NCBI RefSeq assembly: GCF_008017535.1
Contig: NZ_VRUA01000009.1
Coordinates: 1-64,000, forward strand
DNA: 64,000 bases
DNA from: Ottowia flava
Lineage (GTDB): Bacteria > Pseudomonadota > Gammaproteobacteria > Burkholderiales > Burkholderiaceae_C
Direction of reading: 5' to 3'
The translations under genes and the position numbers were made by a program. Below are positions 1-6,227 of the stretch, piece by piece. The notes under the pieces are model-generated. The model was not told the DNA's origin, made no database searches, and saw nothing but the letters and a program-made list of their open reading frames with translations. The first letter of the stretch is position 1. Every line of letters starts with the position of its first letter.

Positions 1-29
1 CAAGAAGTAGCCGCTAGGTCAGCGTCCTA

Positions 30-58
30 CCGTAGCCCATTGCAGGCTATGGTTTGTT
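30..58 (+). terminator. Intrinsic terminator at left edge
   Basis: An 8-bp stem (30-37 with 45-52, one G-U pair), a 7-nt loop and the T-rich run TTTGTT. It probably ends a phage transcript entering from the left of the window. No gene ending inside the window could be identified upstream of it. Confidence 0.5.
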
Positions 59-160
59 AAGTACATATTTCCCAATTTTTACGCAACCAGTTGGGCGCTG
101 CGCAATCCCGCATCGAGGAACTGCAAAGCGCCGAATCGGTTTGATACATGGCCTAACCCC

Positions 161-186
161 CGACTTGCCCCCGTATAGGGGCAGCC
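161..186 (+). repeat. CGACTTGCC stem-loop, copy 1
   Basis: CGACTTGCC followed by a 6-bp stem (166-171 TGCCCC with 178-183 GGGGCA) around a CGTATA loop, then CAGCC. A second copy at 391-416 keeps the flanks and CGTA loop but has a compensated base pair in the stem. The surrounding 740 bases have no convincing gene. Function unknown; a structured RNA or protein-binding site in the phage is the likely reading. Confidence 0.35.
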
Positions 187-390
187 ATCAAGAAAGGACG
201 AGGATGCTTTTCTTTTTGCTTCGCATTCTCGCCAGCGCAATCACCCTCACGCAGCCAGCGCCGTGCACGCGCCAATGGCTAGTGAGTCACGAGGCCTCGA
301 CAGCCTATCCGGCTGCCGCCCACAGACGCTGGCGATCATGAATCGGGTGTTGGCATGCACGGCGCCAAGACCCGCCAAGAACTTCATTCA

Positions 391-416
391 CGACTTGCCG
401 CCGTAAGCGGCAGCCT
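391..416 (+). repeat. CGACTTGCC stem-loop, copy 2
   Basis: Second copy of the 161-186 motif: CGACTTGCC, a 6-bp stem (396-401 TGCCGC with 407-412 GCGGCA), loop CGTAA, then CAGCC. Relative to copy 1 the pair C170-G179 is G400-C408, a compensatory change that suggests the fold is kept. It lies inside a larger inverted repeat (361-370 with 420-429) directly before the tRNA-like element. Confidence 0.35.
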
Positions 417-420
417 TCAT

Positions 421-539
421 CTTGGCGCCTCGGTGGGGCGCGTCCCGGAAGGGGCAAGACACTCAACAGGCAGCGGTTTGAGTCCGCGACAAAACGAGAG
501 CCTGCCAATGCGCCGCTGGTTCGATTCCAGCGCGCCAAG
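421..539 (+). ncRNA. tRNA-like structured element, 119 nt
   Basis: Positions 515-531 form a canonical T-arm: 5-bp stem GCTGG/CCAGC with the 7-nt loop TTCGATT. Directly after it, 532-538 pairs perfectly (7 bp) with 422-428, as in a tRNA acceptor stem. A third 5-bp stem (437-441 with 510-514) abuts the T-arm where an anticodon or tmRNA-P2 stem would sit. The insert of about 68 nt contains a GGAA-capped hairpin (443-454) and a 6-bp stem (461-466 with 478-483). No normal D-arm and no encoded CCA are visible, so it is not an ordinary tRNA. It may be a decayed phage tRNA, a tRNA-like regulatory RNA or a tmRNA-like fold. The 5' acceptor strand can pair instead with 361-370. Confidence 0.4.
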
Positions 540-625
540 ATGATGGCTGCACCAGCGGTCGCAACGCGCACGGCGGCGTTCTCCACGGCGTCGTTACTCC
601 TTTGCCAACATCCGTGCGGTTGCGT

Positions 626-680
626 TTCCTGGGAAATCTCACAGAAATTCCGCCAGGAAGCTGCCGACTTGAGGCGGCAG
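626..680 (+). other. Candidate left-end hairpins of TnpB-1 unit
   Basis: Two consecutive stem-loops, 626-632 with 653-659 (TTCCTGG/CCAGGAA) and 661-666 with 675-680 (CTGCCG/CGGCAG), lie just upstream of the promoter of the RHH-tnpB pair. IS200/IS605-type units carry subterminal hairpins at both ends, so this is the likely left end. The exact boundary cannot be fixed because no empty site is available. Confidence 0.3.
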
Positions 681-708
681 AGGAATGGCGGCTCCTTTTA
701 CTGTATGG

Positions 709-737
709 TTGAACATGTGTATATTGAGTGGCATAAT
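709..737 (+). promoter_or_regulatory. Promoter of RHH-tnpB operon
   Basis: TTGAAC (709-714), a 17-bp spacer and CATAAT (732-737) give a good sigma70-type match. The start codon at 745 begins only 7 bases after the -10 box, so the transcript is probably leaderless or nearly so. A CATGTG/CACATG inverted repeat brackets the promoter and could be an operator for the RHH protein. Confidence 0.55.
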
Positions 738-744
738 CTAGCAC

Positions 745-873
745 ATGCGCCGCATGAACATCTTTTTCCCTGAACCGCTGATTGCGGCGTTGAAAGCCTT
801 GTCCAAAAATACCGGGCTTCCCGTGTCTGAGCACATCCGCCGCGCGATTGACGAATACCTGAAGCGCCAATGA
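745..873 (+). CDS. Ribbon-helix-helix (CopG/Arc-like) small protein
   Basis: A 42-residue protein with the pattern of a single RHH domain: beta strand MNIFFPEPL, helix AALKALSKNTGL, then SEHIRRAIDEYLKR. RHH proteins bind operator DNA as dimers and usually repress their own operon. The stop overlaps the tnpB-1 start (ATGA), so the two are translationally coupled, and the promoter directly in front has inverted half-sites. Inference: autoregulator of tnpB-1 expression or of the element. The start at 745 is followed by another ATG three codons later (754), which would remove only MRR. Identification rests on pattern alone, but the layout strongly supports a real gene. Confidence 0.7.
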   Translation: MRRMNIFFPEPLIAALKALSKNTGLPVSEHIRRAIDEYLKRQ

Positions 874-1916
874 GCACCAAGGTTTACCGCTACCGTGTGA
901 AGTCGTTGAACGGCTTGCTGAACAAGCAGGCGCGGGCGGTTTCCTACGTCTGGAACTTCTGCAATGACACGCAGAAGCATGCGCTCAAGTGGCGCAAGCG
1001 GTGGCCTACCGGGTTCGATCTTGACAAGTTGACCGCGGGTAGCAGCAAGGAACTTGGCATCCATGCCGGCACCATCAATGCCGTTACCGCGCAATACGCC
1101 AAGTCTCGAAAGCAATTCAATCGGCCTTACCTTCGCTATCGCGGCAAGAAGTCGCTGGGCTGGGTGCCACTGAAAGGACGTGATCTGAAACGCGAGGGCA
1201 ACGCCTTCCGGTTCGCTGGCAACACCTTCCGCGTGTTCAATTCCAGACCCCTGCCGGAAGGCAAGATCAAGGACGGAACCTGCTTTTCTCAAGACCGGCG
1301 CGGCAATTGGTTCTTGAATATCGTGGTTGAGGTGCCCGATGTGCAGGCCCGCCAGCCGTTGCGCGGCGTTGGAATCGACTTGGGCCTTAAAGACCTTGCC
1401 ACCCTGTCCACCGGCGAAAAGATCAAGCACCCTCGGTGTTTCCGCCAACTTGAGGAAAGACTGGCTAAGGCTCAGCGGGCCGGGAAGAAGCGGCTTGCCG
1501 CGAAGATTCACGCGAAGATCGCCAACACCCGGCAAGACTTCTTGCATAAGGCCAGCACAGATATTGTGCGGCGCTTCGATTACATCGCTGTTGGCAATGT
1601 CAGCAGCGGCAAACTCGCCAAGACCAAGATGGCGAAAAGCGTCTATGACGCATCTTGGCATTCCTTCAAAAAGATGCTTGCGTACAAGTCGATTGCGAAT
1701 GGCGCATGGTATGAAGAAGTGAATGAGGCTTTCTCGTCTGTAACCTGTTCTTCGTGCAATGCACGAAGCGGCCCTAACGGGCTGAAAGGCTTGCAAGTAA
1801 GGCAATGGGTATGTGCTGAGTGCGGTTGCGTACATGATCGTGACCAAAATGCTGCTCTGAATATCCTTGCCCGTGCGGGGCATCGCACGCCTGTAGAGGG
1901 AATCCGCCTGCTTTAG
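870..1916 (+). CDS. tnpB: TnpB-family RNA-guided endonuclease (unit 1)
   Basis: 348 residues. The N-terminal wedge/REC-like part (about 1-160) is followed by a RuvC domain: RuvC-I GVGIDLGLKD (Asp170), a helical insert, the RuvC-II region IAVGNVSSGKLAKTKMAKS, a zinc ribbon (Cys293, Cys296, Cys315, Cys318) and RuvC-III HDRDQNAALNI (Asp325). TnpB proteins cut DNA guided by an omega-RNA made from the element's right end. At the usual catalytic glutamate (VED in typical TnpB) this protein has Gly242; Glu286 (VNEAF), just before the zinc ribbon, may substitute. No TnpA transposase is present. The gene overlaps the RHH gene by 4 bases, and its stop codon lies in the right-end hairpin loop. The protein is clearly related to the second copy at 7867-8928 but is not a recent duplicate. 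Confidence 0.9.
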   Translation: MSTKVYRYRVKSLNGLLNKQARAVSYVWNFCNDTQKHALKWRKRWPTGFDLDKLTAGSSKELGIHAGTINAVTAQYAKSRKQFNRPYLRYRGKKSLGWVPLKGRDLKREGNAFRFAGNTFRVFNSRPLPEGKIKDGTCFSQDRRGNWFLNIVVEVPDVQARQPLRGVGIDLGLKDLATLSTGEKIKHPRCFRQLEERLAKAQRAGKKRLAAKIHAKIANTRQDFLHKASTDIVRRFDYIAVGNVSSGKLAKTKMAKSVYDASWHSFKKMLAYKSIANGAWYEEVNEAFSSVTCSSCNARSGPNGLKGLQVRQWVCAECGCVHDRDQNAALNILARAGHRTPVEGIRLL

Positions 1917-1953
1917 CTGGCGGAGGATGTCAAACATGTGGCCATCAAATTGC
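1899..1953 (+). ncRNA. Right end / omega-RNA 3' end and guide, unit 1
   Basis: GAATCCGCC, an inverted repeat (1904-1908 with 1919-1923) and GGAGGATGTCAA ending at 1933 match the usual right end of TnpB-bearing IS200/IS605-type elements, where omega-RNA scaffold ends and guide begins. The predicted guide starts at 1934 (ACATGTGGCCATCAAATTGC) and is simply the flanking phage DNA. The scaffold would extend upstream into the tnpB 3' end. Its 5' boundary is not determinable here. Confidence 0.6.
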
Positions 1954-1991
1954 CCGCGCAGGGCGTGACCGGGCGCGCTGAAATAGCACCG

Positions 1992-2100
1992 GCAGAGTGG
2001 TGAAAGTCCATGATGCAAGCGGCAACCCCGCCTCTGCGAGCCGAACTCATCCTGATAGGTTGGGCTAAGGCAGCTCCGTGGAATGCGGAGCACCTTTTTT
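1992..2100 (+). ncRNA. Candidate small RNA with terminator
   Basis: A gene-free stretch with nested stems: 1992-1997/2032-2037 (GCAGAG/CTCTGC) enclosing 2019-2022/2028-2031, then 2039-2046/2059-2066 with one internal mismatch, then a terminator stem GCTCCG/CGGAGC (2073-2078/2086-2091) followed by CACC and six Ts. I do not recognise the family. No open frame of useful length fits. No clear promoter was found, so the 5' end is uncertain; it may begin in or before the TnpB right end. Confidence 0.4.
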
Positions 2101-2246
2101 ATGACGGGAAGGCGCGAATGGTGATCGCGCGGCGAATGGAAACAACCGGGCGGATAGAGCCTCCTAGGCCGGGTCTCCGGCTGCTATAAAAAACGGTGCG
2201 CCGCCCAACGCCGGAGCAACACCACCGGCCCCGTCACCCCTTACCC

Positions 2247-2273
2247 AGCCCGCACTACGCGGGCTTTTCTTTT
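2247..2273 (+). terminator. Hairpin terminator before nuclease gene
   Basis: AGCCCGC (2247-2253) pairs with GCGGGCT (2259-2265), followed by TTTCTTTTT. It closes the non-coding stretch 1934-2283. The rest of that stretch (2101-2246) shows no gene. Confidence 0.6.
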
Positions 2274-2283
2274 TCGCGAAGCA

Positions 2284-2397
2284 ATGCATCAGATTGAATT
2301 CGGCAGCGTCTGCAGCGGCAAGAGCCGCACGGGCCGCCCGGCGATTGATTTGCTGGGCCAGCGTTTTGGCCGCCCACCCAATACCCTGGAGCAAGAC
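2284..2397 (+). pseudogene. Remnant of a GRPAIDL-type phage protein N-terminus
   Basis: The frame upstream of and continuous with the nuclease gene reads RTGRPAIDLLGQRFGR, a signature I associate with the N-terminus of phage HNH/homing-endonuclease-like proteins (GRPAIDLTGQRFGRLTV). It then stops resembling them and runs into the next gene. A good ribosome site (GGAG) precedes the internal ATG at 2398, so this part is probably an untranslated or optional remnant rather than the true start of the nuclease. Confidence 0.3.
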
Positions 2398-2799
2398 ATG
2401 CAGAAGCAGTGCACCAAATGCGGCGAGACAAAGTTGCTCCCGGATGCTTTCCATCTTTCATCAAAGTCATCGGACGGCCACGCATCTTGGTGCAAAGCAT
2501 GCGTGAACAGCATTCGTCGCGAAAACCGCAAGCGCACGTACACCACCGAGAACAAGCAGAAGTGGGCGATCAAGACTCGCTACGGCCTGACGCCCAGCGA
2601 TGTGCAAGCGATGCTTGAAAAGCAGGGCGGCGCATGTGCCATTTGCGTTCTTCCGCTCACCAAGCACCACATCGACCACTGCCACACCACTGGCAAGGTG
2701 CGGGGGTTGCTTTGCCACAGGTGCAACACAAGACTGGGTGGCCTTGATGACAAGCAGTGGAGAGATGCCGCATTTCGCTATCTGGGGCTGCAGGCATGA
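2398..2799 (+). CDS. Endonuclease VII-like HNH/His-Me nuclease
   Basis: 133 residues from the ATG preceded by GGAG. An N-terminal Cys4-like element (CTKCGETK and CKAC) precedes the family core: RYGLTPSDVQAMLEKQGG, CAIC, HHIDHCHTTGKVRGLLCHRCN. This is the arrangement of phage recombination endonuclease VII relatives (T4 gp49 family), which use a zinc-stabilised His-Me finger to cut branched or recombination-intermediate DNA. Here it probably acts in phage recombination or DNA packaging clean-up. Its stop overlaps the methyltransferase start. An in-frame start at 2284 exists but adds a segment of different origin. Confidence 0.8.
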   Translation: MQKQCTKCGETKLLPDAFHLSSKSSDGHASWCKACVNSIRRENRKRTYTTENKQKWAIKTRYGLTPSDVQAMLEKQGGACAICVLPLTKHHIDHCHTTGKVRGLLCHRCNTRLGGLDDKQWRDAAFRYLGLQA

Positions 2800-4181
2800 A
2801 CTTCATCTCCCTTTGCTCTGGTATTGAAGCGGCGAGCGTCGCGTTTGGCCCTTTGGGCTGGAAAGCCATCGCCTTCAGTGAAATTGAGGGGTTCCCATCT
2901 GCAGTTCTGGCCCATCACTACCCCACTGTCCGCAACTACGGGGACATGTCCCTGTTGCGCGACTGGCCCGATGAACTGTTTGCCGATGCTGACGCCATCG
3001 TTGGCGGCCCGCCATGCCAAGCGTTTTCCTGCGCTGGCGCGCGCCGCGGACTGCTCGATGCCAGAGGAAATCTCACCCTGATCTATGTGGAGCTAATCGA
3101 CCATGCTGATGACATCAGAAGAAAGTATGGCAAGCCGCCAATTGTTGCTCTTTACGAGAACGTGCCTGGAATCTTCAGCGACAGAACCAACGCCTTTGGC
3201 TGCCTGGTTGGAGGTCTTGCGGGCGAAGACGTACCAGTTGTCCCACCAGGGAAGCGGTGGACGGACGCTGGTTGTGTGTTTGGACCCGAAAGAGCAGTGG
3301 CGTGGAGACTCTTCGACGCCCAATTTTTCGGATTGGCCCAACGACGCCGCCGTGTGTTCGTTGTCGCAAGTGCTCGACCGGGGTTTGATCCCGCAGCGGT
3401 TCTTTTTGAGTGGAACGGCCTGCGCCGGGATACTGCGCCGAGCCGAGAAACGCGGGAAGTCGCTCCCACCATCCCTGCACGCAGCACTGCAGGCGGTGGC
3501 CTTGGAACGGACTTCGACTGCGACGGAGGAGTAGTTCAGGTCTGTCCAACCCTGCGGGCGGGCGGGAACCGAACTGGTGGCGACAGGCCACCCGGAACCG
3601 ATGTAGACACAGCCGACAGCCTGATCGTGCAGACGGCCCACACCCTGCGCGGCGAAGGCTTTGACGCCAGCGAGGACGGCACCGGGCGCGGCACGCCGCT
3701 GGTGCCGGTCAGCCCGATACCAATTGACATGCGCCAAGCGAGTCGCCCGGCGAACGTCAGCAACCCGAAGCCAGGCGACCCATGCCACCCGCTGGCCGCT
3801 GGGGCGCATGCGCCTGCGATTGCCTTTGACTGCAAAGCGTCTGGCCAAAACGGCTTTGGCGTAGGCGATGTGGCGTCAACCATGCGCGCCATGGGGCACG
3901 CTGGCAGCCACCAGAACGGCGGCGGCCATCAGGCTGTGGCACAGGGTATGCAAGTGCGCCGCCTAACGCCCGAGGAATGCGAAGCGCTGCAGGGATTCCC
4001 GCGTGGCTACACCGCCATACCTTGGCGCGGCAAGTCGGCTGACCAGTGCCCGGATGGCCCGCGCTACAAGGCGCTGGGCAACAGCTGGGCAGTGCACTGC
4101 GCGCGCTGGATCGGCCAGCGCCTAGAGCGCACCTATTCAACCAAGCCCGCTAGGCGGGCTTTTTCTTTGGAGCAGCCATGA
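2796..4181 (+). CDS. DNA cytosine-5 methyltransferase
   Basis: 461 residues from the ATG overlapping the previous stop. Conserved motifs are in order: I (ISLCSGIEAAS, SAM binding), IV (GGPPCQAFS with the catalytic Cys), VI (ENVPG), VIII (QRRRRVFVVA), IX (RRLTPEECEALQGFP) and X (ALGNSWAVHCARWI). The long target-recognition region is rich in Gly and Asp. All catalytic motifs look intact. A phage-borne C5 methylase normally protects phage DNA from host restriction; no cognate restriction enzyme is in the window. The last dozen residues are encoded by the hairpin at 4144-4168, so the C-terminal tail was probably acquired by reading into a terminator-like sequence. Confidence 0.9.
   Translation: MNFISLCSGIEAASVAFGPLGWKAIAFSEIEGFPSAVLAHHYPTVRNYGDMSLLRDWPDELFADADAIVGGPPCQAFSCAGARRGLLDARGNLTLIYVELIDHADDIRRKYGKPPIVALYENVPGIFSDRTNAFGCLVGGLAGEDVPVVPPGKRWTDAGCVFGPERAVAWRLFDAQFFGLAQRRRRVFVVASARPGFDPAAVLFEWNGLRRDTAPSRETREVAPTIPARSTAGGGLGTDFDCDGGVVQVCPTLRAGGNRTGGDRPPGTDVDTADSLIVQTAHTLRGEGFDASEDGTGRGTPLVPVSPIPIDMRQASRPANVSNPKPGDPCHPLAAGAHAPAIAFDCKASGQNGFGVGDVASTMRAMGHAGSHQNGGGHQAVAQGMQVRRLTPEECEALQGFPRGYTAIPWRGKSADQCPDGPRYKALGNSWAVHCARWIGQRLERTYSTKPARRAFSLEQP
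4144..4168 (+). terminator. Hairpin inside the methyltransferase 3' end
   Basis: AGCCCGC (4144-4150) pairs with GCGGGCT (4154-4160), followed by a T-rich run. It lies inside the last codons of the methyltransferase, and the ribosome site GGAG of the next gene follows at once. Same stem sequence as 2247-2265. Confidence 0.55.
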
Positions 4182-4378
4182 ACGCCCCTGACTTTGCCCT
4201 GCGCGAGCGAATCCGTGACGCCGCCCAGTTCCAGACCCGCGTTCGCTTTGCCGAGCTGGCGGCCAGGCGAGGCGATTTTCAGGCTACCTGCCGACGCTTG
4301 TTCGCGGCTGGCGTGCCTTACGACCAGTGCTACTGCGCGGCAAAAGCGCTGATTTTGAGTGTGAGGAGTGAAGCATGA
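4178..4378 (+). CDS. Small phage protein, unknown
   Basis: 66 residues, basic, predicted helical, with no motif I recognise (starts MNAPDFALRERIRDAAQFQ). ATG overlaps the methyltransferase stop (ATGA) and GGAG sits 8 bases upstream. The 3' end overlaps the next gene by 4 bases. Coupling with its neighbours makes it very likely real; role in the early phage operon unknown. Confidence 0.6.
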   Translation: MNAPDFALRERIRDAAQFQTRVRFAELAARRGDFQATCRRLFAAGVPYDQCYCAAKALILSVRSEA

Positions 4379-4749
4379 GAACCCAGTACGCCGGCACACC
4401 CACCGGCACCGGCCCTGCCCTGCCGCAGTACCTAAGCGACGCCGAGGCGCGCCAACAAGACGAAGCAGCCTACGAGCGCGCCCTGTACCCAGCGCCCAGC
4501 GCAGCGGAACGAACACTGGAAGTGCTGACCGACGATCCAGACGAGTGCTTCATTGCTGCGGAAATCGGCGAATACGACGGCGAACGCGAAGCGCTGGGCC
4601 TGCTCCTGAGCGTGCTGGCCGACCACAAAGAGAACAAGACCGGGCGCGAGGCAGACATTCTGCGGCGCTGCGACCAGTTGATTGATCTCGTTTTCAAGAA
4701 CCGGGGCGACGACTACTGGCGGGGCGTGGATCGGAGGAAGGCGATATGA
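4375..4749 (+). CDS. Phage hypothetical protein
   Basis: 124 residues, acidic. A proline-rich N-terminal third is followed by a predicted helical part (ERTLEVLTDDPDECFIAAE, LLLSVLADHKENKTGREAD). No catalytic motif is visible. It overlaps both neighbours by 4 bases, so it belongs to the same translationally coupled chain. Function not assigned. Confidence 0.6.
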   Translation: MRTQYAGTPTGTGPALPQYLSDAEARQQDEAAYERALYPAPSAAERTLEVLTDDPDECFIAAEIGEYDGEREALGLLLSVLADHKENKTGREADILRRCDQLIDLVFKNRGDDYWRGVDRRKAI

Positions 4750-4943
4750 GCTCGCCCCACGCACACGCCGAATTCCTGCGCGCCCTGGCCGATGGCGAGG
4801 TCATCGAAACGCGGCTTGAGGGCTGCGACGACGAGTGGGTGCCGGTCTTGAGTGCCAGTACCACTGCAATGCACATGCTGCTTAACCCGGCCATGTGGAC
4901 AAACGCTAAGTACGAATTTCGAGTGGCACAGGAGGCCGCATGA
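4746..4943 (+). CDS. Small phage protein, unknown
   Basis: 65 residues starting MSSPHAHAEFLRALADGEVIE. Short phage proteins with an FLRALADGE-like opening and a W/F-rich end are common in phage early operons, but I know no assigned function. It overlaps both neighbouring genes by 4 bases and is preceded by GGAGG (4735-4739). Confidence 0.6.
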   Translation: MSSPHAHAEFLRALADGEVIETRLEGCDDEWVPVLSASTTAMHMLLNPAMWTNAKYEFRVAQEAA

Positions 4944-5086
4944 ACTGGATTCTCACCATGGTTCTGGTGACCACAGGCGCGACTTACGACGTGCCCATGC
5001 CAACACAGGCCAAGTGCGAAGCGCTGGCCAAAACCATCAACGCCAAAGACAAGGCGTACCACGCCGAATGCAAGGAGCAGAAATGA
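4940..5086 (+). CDS. 48-residue exported-like phage protein
   Basis: Too short for common ORF cut-offs. It starts by ATGA overlap with the previous stop: MNWILTMVLVTTGATYD, a hydrophobic N-terminus resembling a signal peptide or membrane anchor, then a charged region with two cysteines (AKCEALAK, HAECKEQ). It overlaps the next gene by 4 bases. The chain of overlaps supports translation; function unknown. Confidence 0.5.
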   Translation: MNWILTMVLVTTGATYDVPMPTQAKCEALAKTINAKDKAYHAECKEQK

Positions 5087-5280
5087 TGCTGACCATCACC
5101 GCACCAGAAATGCGCGGCGCCACCGAATCACGGCGCGCCAACTTCACCACCACCAGCAAAGGAATCATCATCGGTGGATCGTGGCTCAAGAAGCCTACGC
5201 CATGGGATGCCCAGGCGATCAGCGGGCCGCACCGCAAGACTTTCATGCAGCGGCTTCGGGCGATGGCGGGGGCGGTATGA
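5083..5280 (+). CDS. Small phage protein, unknown
   Basis: 65 residues (MMLTITAPEMRGATESRRAN...), basic, with a central GIIIGGSWLKKP segment. Two adjacent ATG codons (5083, 5086); the first overlaps the preceding stop. The 3' end overlaps the next start. No recognisable domain. Confidence 0.5.
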   Translation: MMLTITAPEMRGATESRRANFTTTSKGIIIGGSWLKKPTPWDAQAISGPHRKTFMQRLRAMAGAV

Positions 5281-5447
5281 CCCGCCCGTCCGGCCCAGTG
5301 CTGGCGCTCCTTCTGGTACTGGCCTTCCTATTCGCATTCGCTGGCTACCACGACGCACCCAGCGATACCGACGACCTAATCAACACCGCCGCCAATCTGA
5401 CAGACGCCCAGGGTGCGGCTGTTTTGGCGGGGCTTTCGAGGAAGTGA
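5277..5447 (+). CDS. Single-pass membrane phage protein
   Basis: 56 residues. The start is chosen by ATGA overlap with the preceding gene. After MTRPSGP comes one clear transmembrane segment (VLALLLVLAFLFAFAGY), then an acidic tail. Probably an inner-membrane phage accessory protein. Function unknown. Confidence 0.55.
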   Translation: MTRPSGPVLALLLVLAFLFAFAGYHDAPSDTDDLINTAANLTDAQGAAVLAGLSRK

Positions 5448-5448
5448 C

Positions 5449-5562
5449 ATGAAACGCCTCCTTGACCTCATTCGCATCTACCGGCAGTACCGTCGCCATC
5501 ACTCGCGCGCCCATGCTTGGCGCATCGCATGGGGCTGTGCGATTCAGGGTCTGCCTTTCTAG
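5449..5562 (+). CDS. 37-residue basic phage protein
   Basis: Short frame MKRLLDLIRIYRQYRRHHS..., ending IQGLPF, with the start codon one base after the previous stop. Arg/His/Tyr-rich amphipathic peptides of this shape recur in phage early regions as far as I recall. It is followed by the AGGAG ribosome site of the next gene. Function unknown; call depends on context and composition. Confidence 0.45.
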   Translation: MKRLLDLIRIYRQYRRHHSRAHAWRIAWGCAIQGLPF

Positions 5563-5570
5563 GAGCAAAC

Positions 5571-6227
5571 ATGGACAACATGAAACTGTGGCAATCGGTG
5601 TCCGTCACCGACCCGAAGGCAGTTAAGCCGATCACAGGCAAGCAATACAAGGGCAACAGCCCAAAGCCATACTGGATCATCCAGCGCGCGACAGAAACCT
5701 TTGGCCCATGCGGTCAAGGATGGGGTGTACAGGTCCTTGACGAGCGCTTTGAGCGCTTTGGCGAGCATGAGGCCTTGCACGTTGCCAAGGTGCGGGTTTG
5801 GTACATGCGGGACAACCAACGCTGCGAAATCGAGCAGATGGGTCAAACCCGCGCGGCCTATATGTCAGCCGCTGGCAAGCACATCGTGGATGAAGATGCG
5901 CCAAAGAAGTCCGTGACTGACGGCATGGTCAAGTGCTTATCTATGCTGGGTTTTGCTGGTGACATTTTCAGCGGCCGATGGGATGACTCGAAGTACGTCG
6001 AATGGGCCTCCGAAGAAACGCGCCGTCGCGAAACGCCACTTATTTCCGCTGAGCAGGCCGCAGAAATCAAACAGCTATTGCAGGACACCCAGAGCGACAC
6101 CAAGAAGTTTCTCGCATGGGTGAGCAAAGGCTGTGGAATGACAGTGGCTAGCGTGGACGAGATGCCCGCTGACGCTTACACCCCGTCCGTAAAAAGCCTC
6201 AAAGAAAAACAGAAGGTGCCCGCATGA
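5571..6227 (+). CDS. Probable Rad52-like phage annealing protein
   Basis: 218 residues from the ATG following AGGAG. The N-terminal 130 residues carry a pattern I associate with phage Rad52/Sak-type single-strand annealing proteins: KPYWIIQRATETFGPCGQGWG, then strands ending VWYM, then DEDAPKKSVTDGMVKCLSMLGFAGDIFSGRWDDSKY. The C-terminal part is a helical linker ending in a basic tail. Such proteins coat ssDNA and pair homologous strands in phage recombination. Position just before a Gp157-like gene and ssb fits a recombination/replication module. The family assignment is by pattern memory, so a profile search is the decisive check. Confidence 0.65.
   Translation: MDNMKLWQSVSVTDPKAVKPITGKQYKGNSPKPYWIIQRATETFGPCGQGWGVQVLDERFERFGEHEALHVAKVRVWYMRDNQRCEIEQMGQTRAAYMSAAGKHIVDEDAPKKSVTDGMVKCLSMLGFAGDIFSGRWDDSKYVEWASEETRRRETPLISAEQAAEIKQLLQDTQSDTKKFLAWVSKGCGMTVASVDEMPADAYTPSVKSLKEKQKVPA

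Noticed and set aside
161-416. Possible CRISPR repeats (hairpins resemble type I-F repeats with a GTATA loop)
   Set aside because: Only two copies 230 bp apart, no regular spacers, and no cas genes in the window.
54-860. Several 60-135-codon frames on both strands at the left end
   Set aside because: No ribosome sites, no recognisable domains, biased composition, and they run across the structured RNA-like elements.
870-1916. TnpB-1 as a nuclease-dead repressor (TldR-like)
   Set aside because: Two catalytic Asp and the zinc ribbon are intact and a possible substitute Glu exists; kept as an open alternative only.
738-2093. 451-codon frame on the minus strand
   Set aside because: Antisense shadow of tnpB-1, which has full domain motifs, coupling and a promoter.
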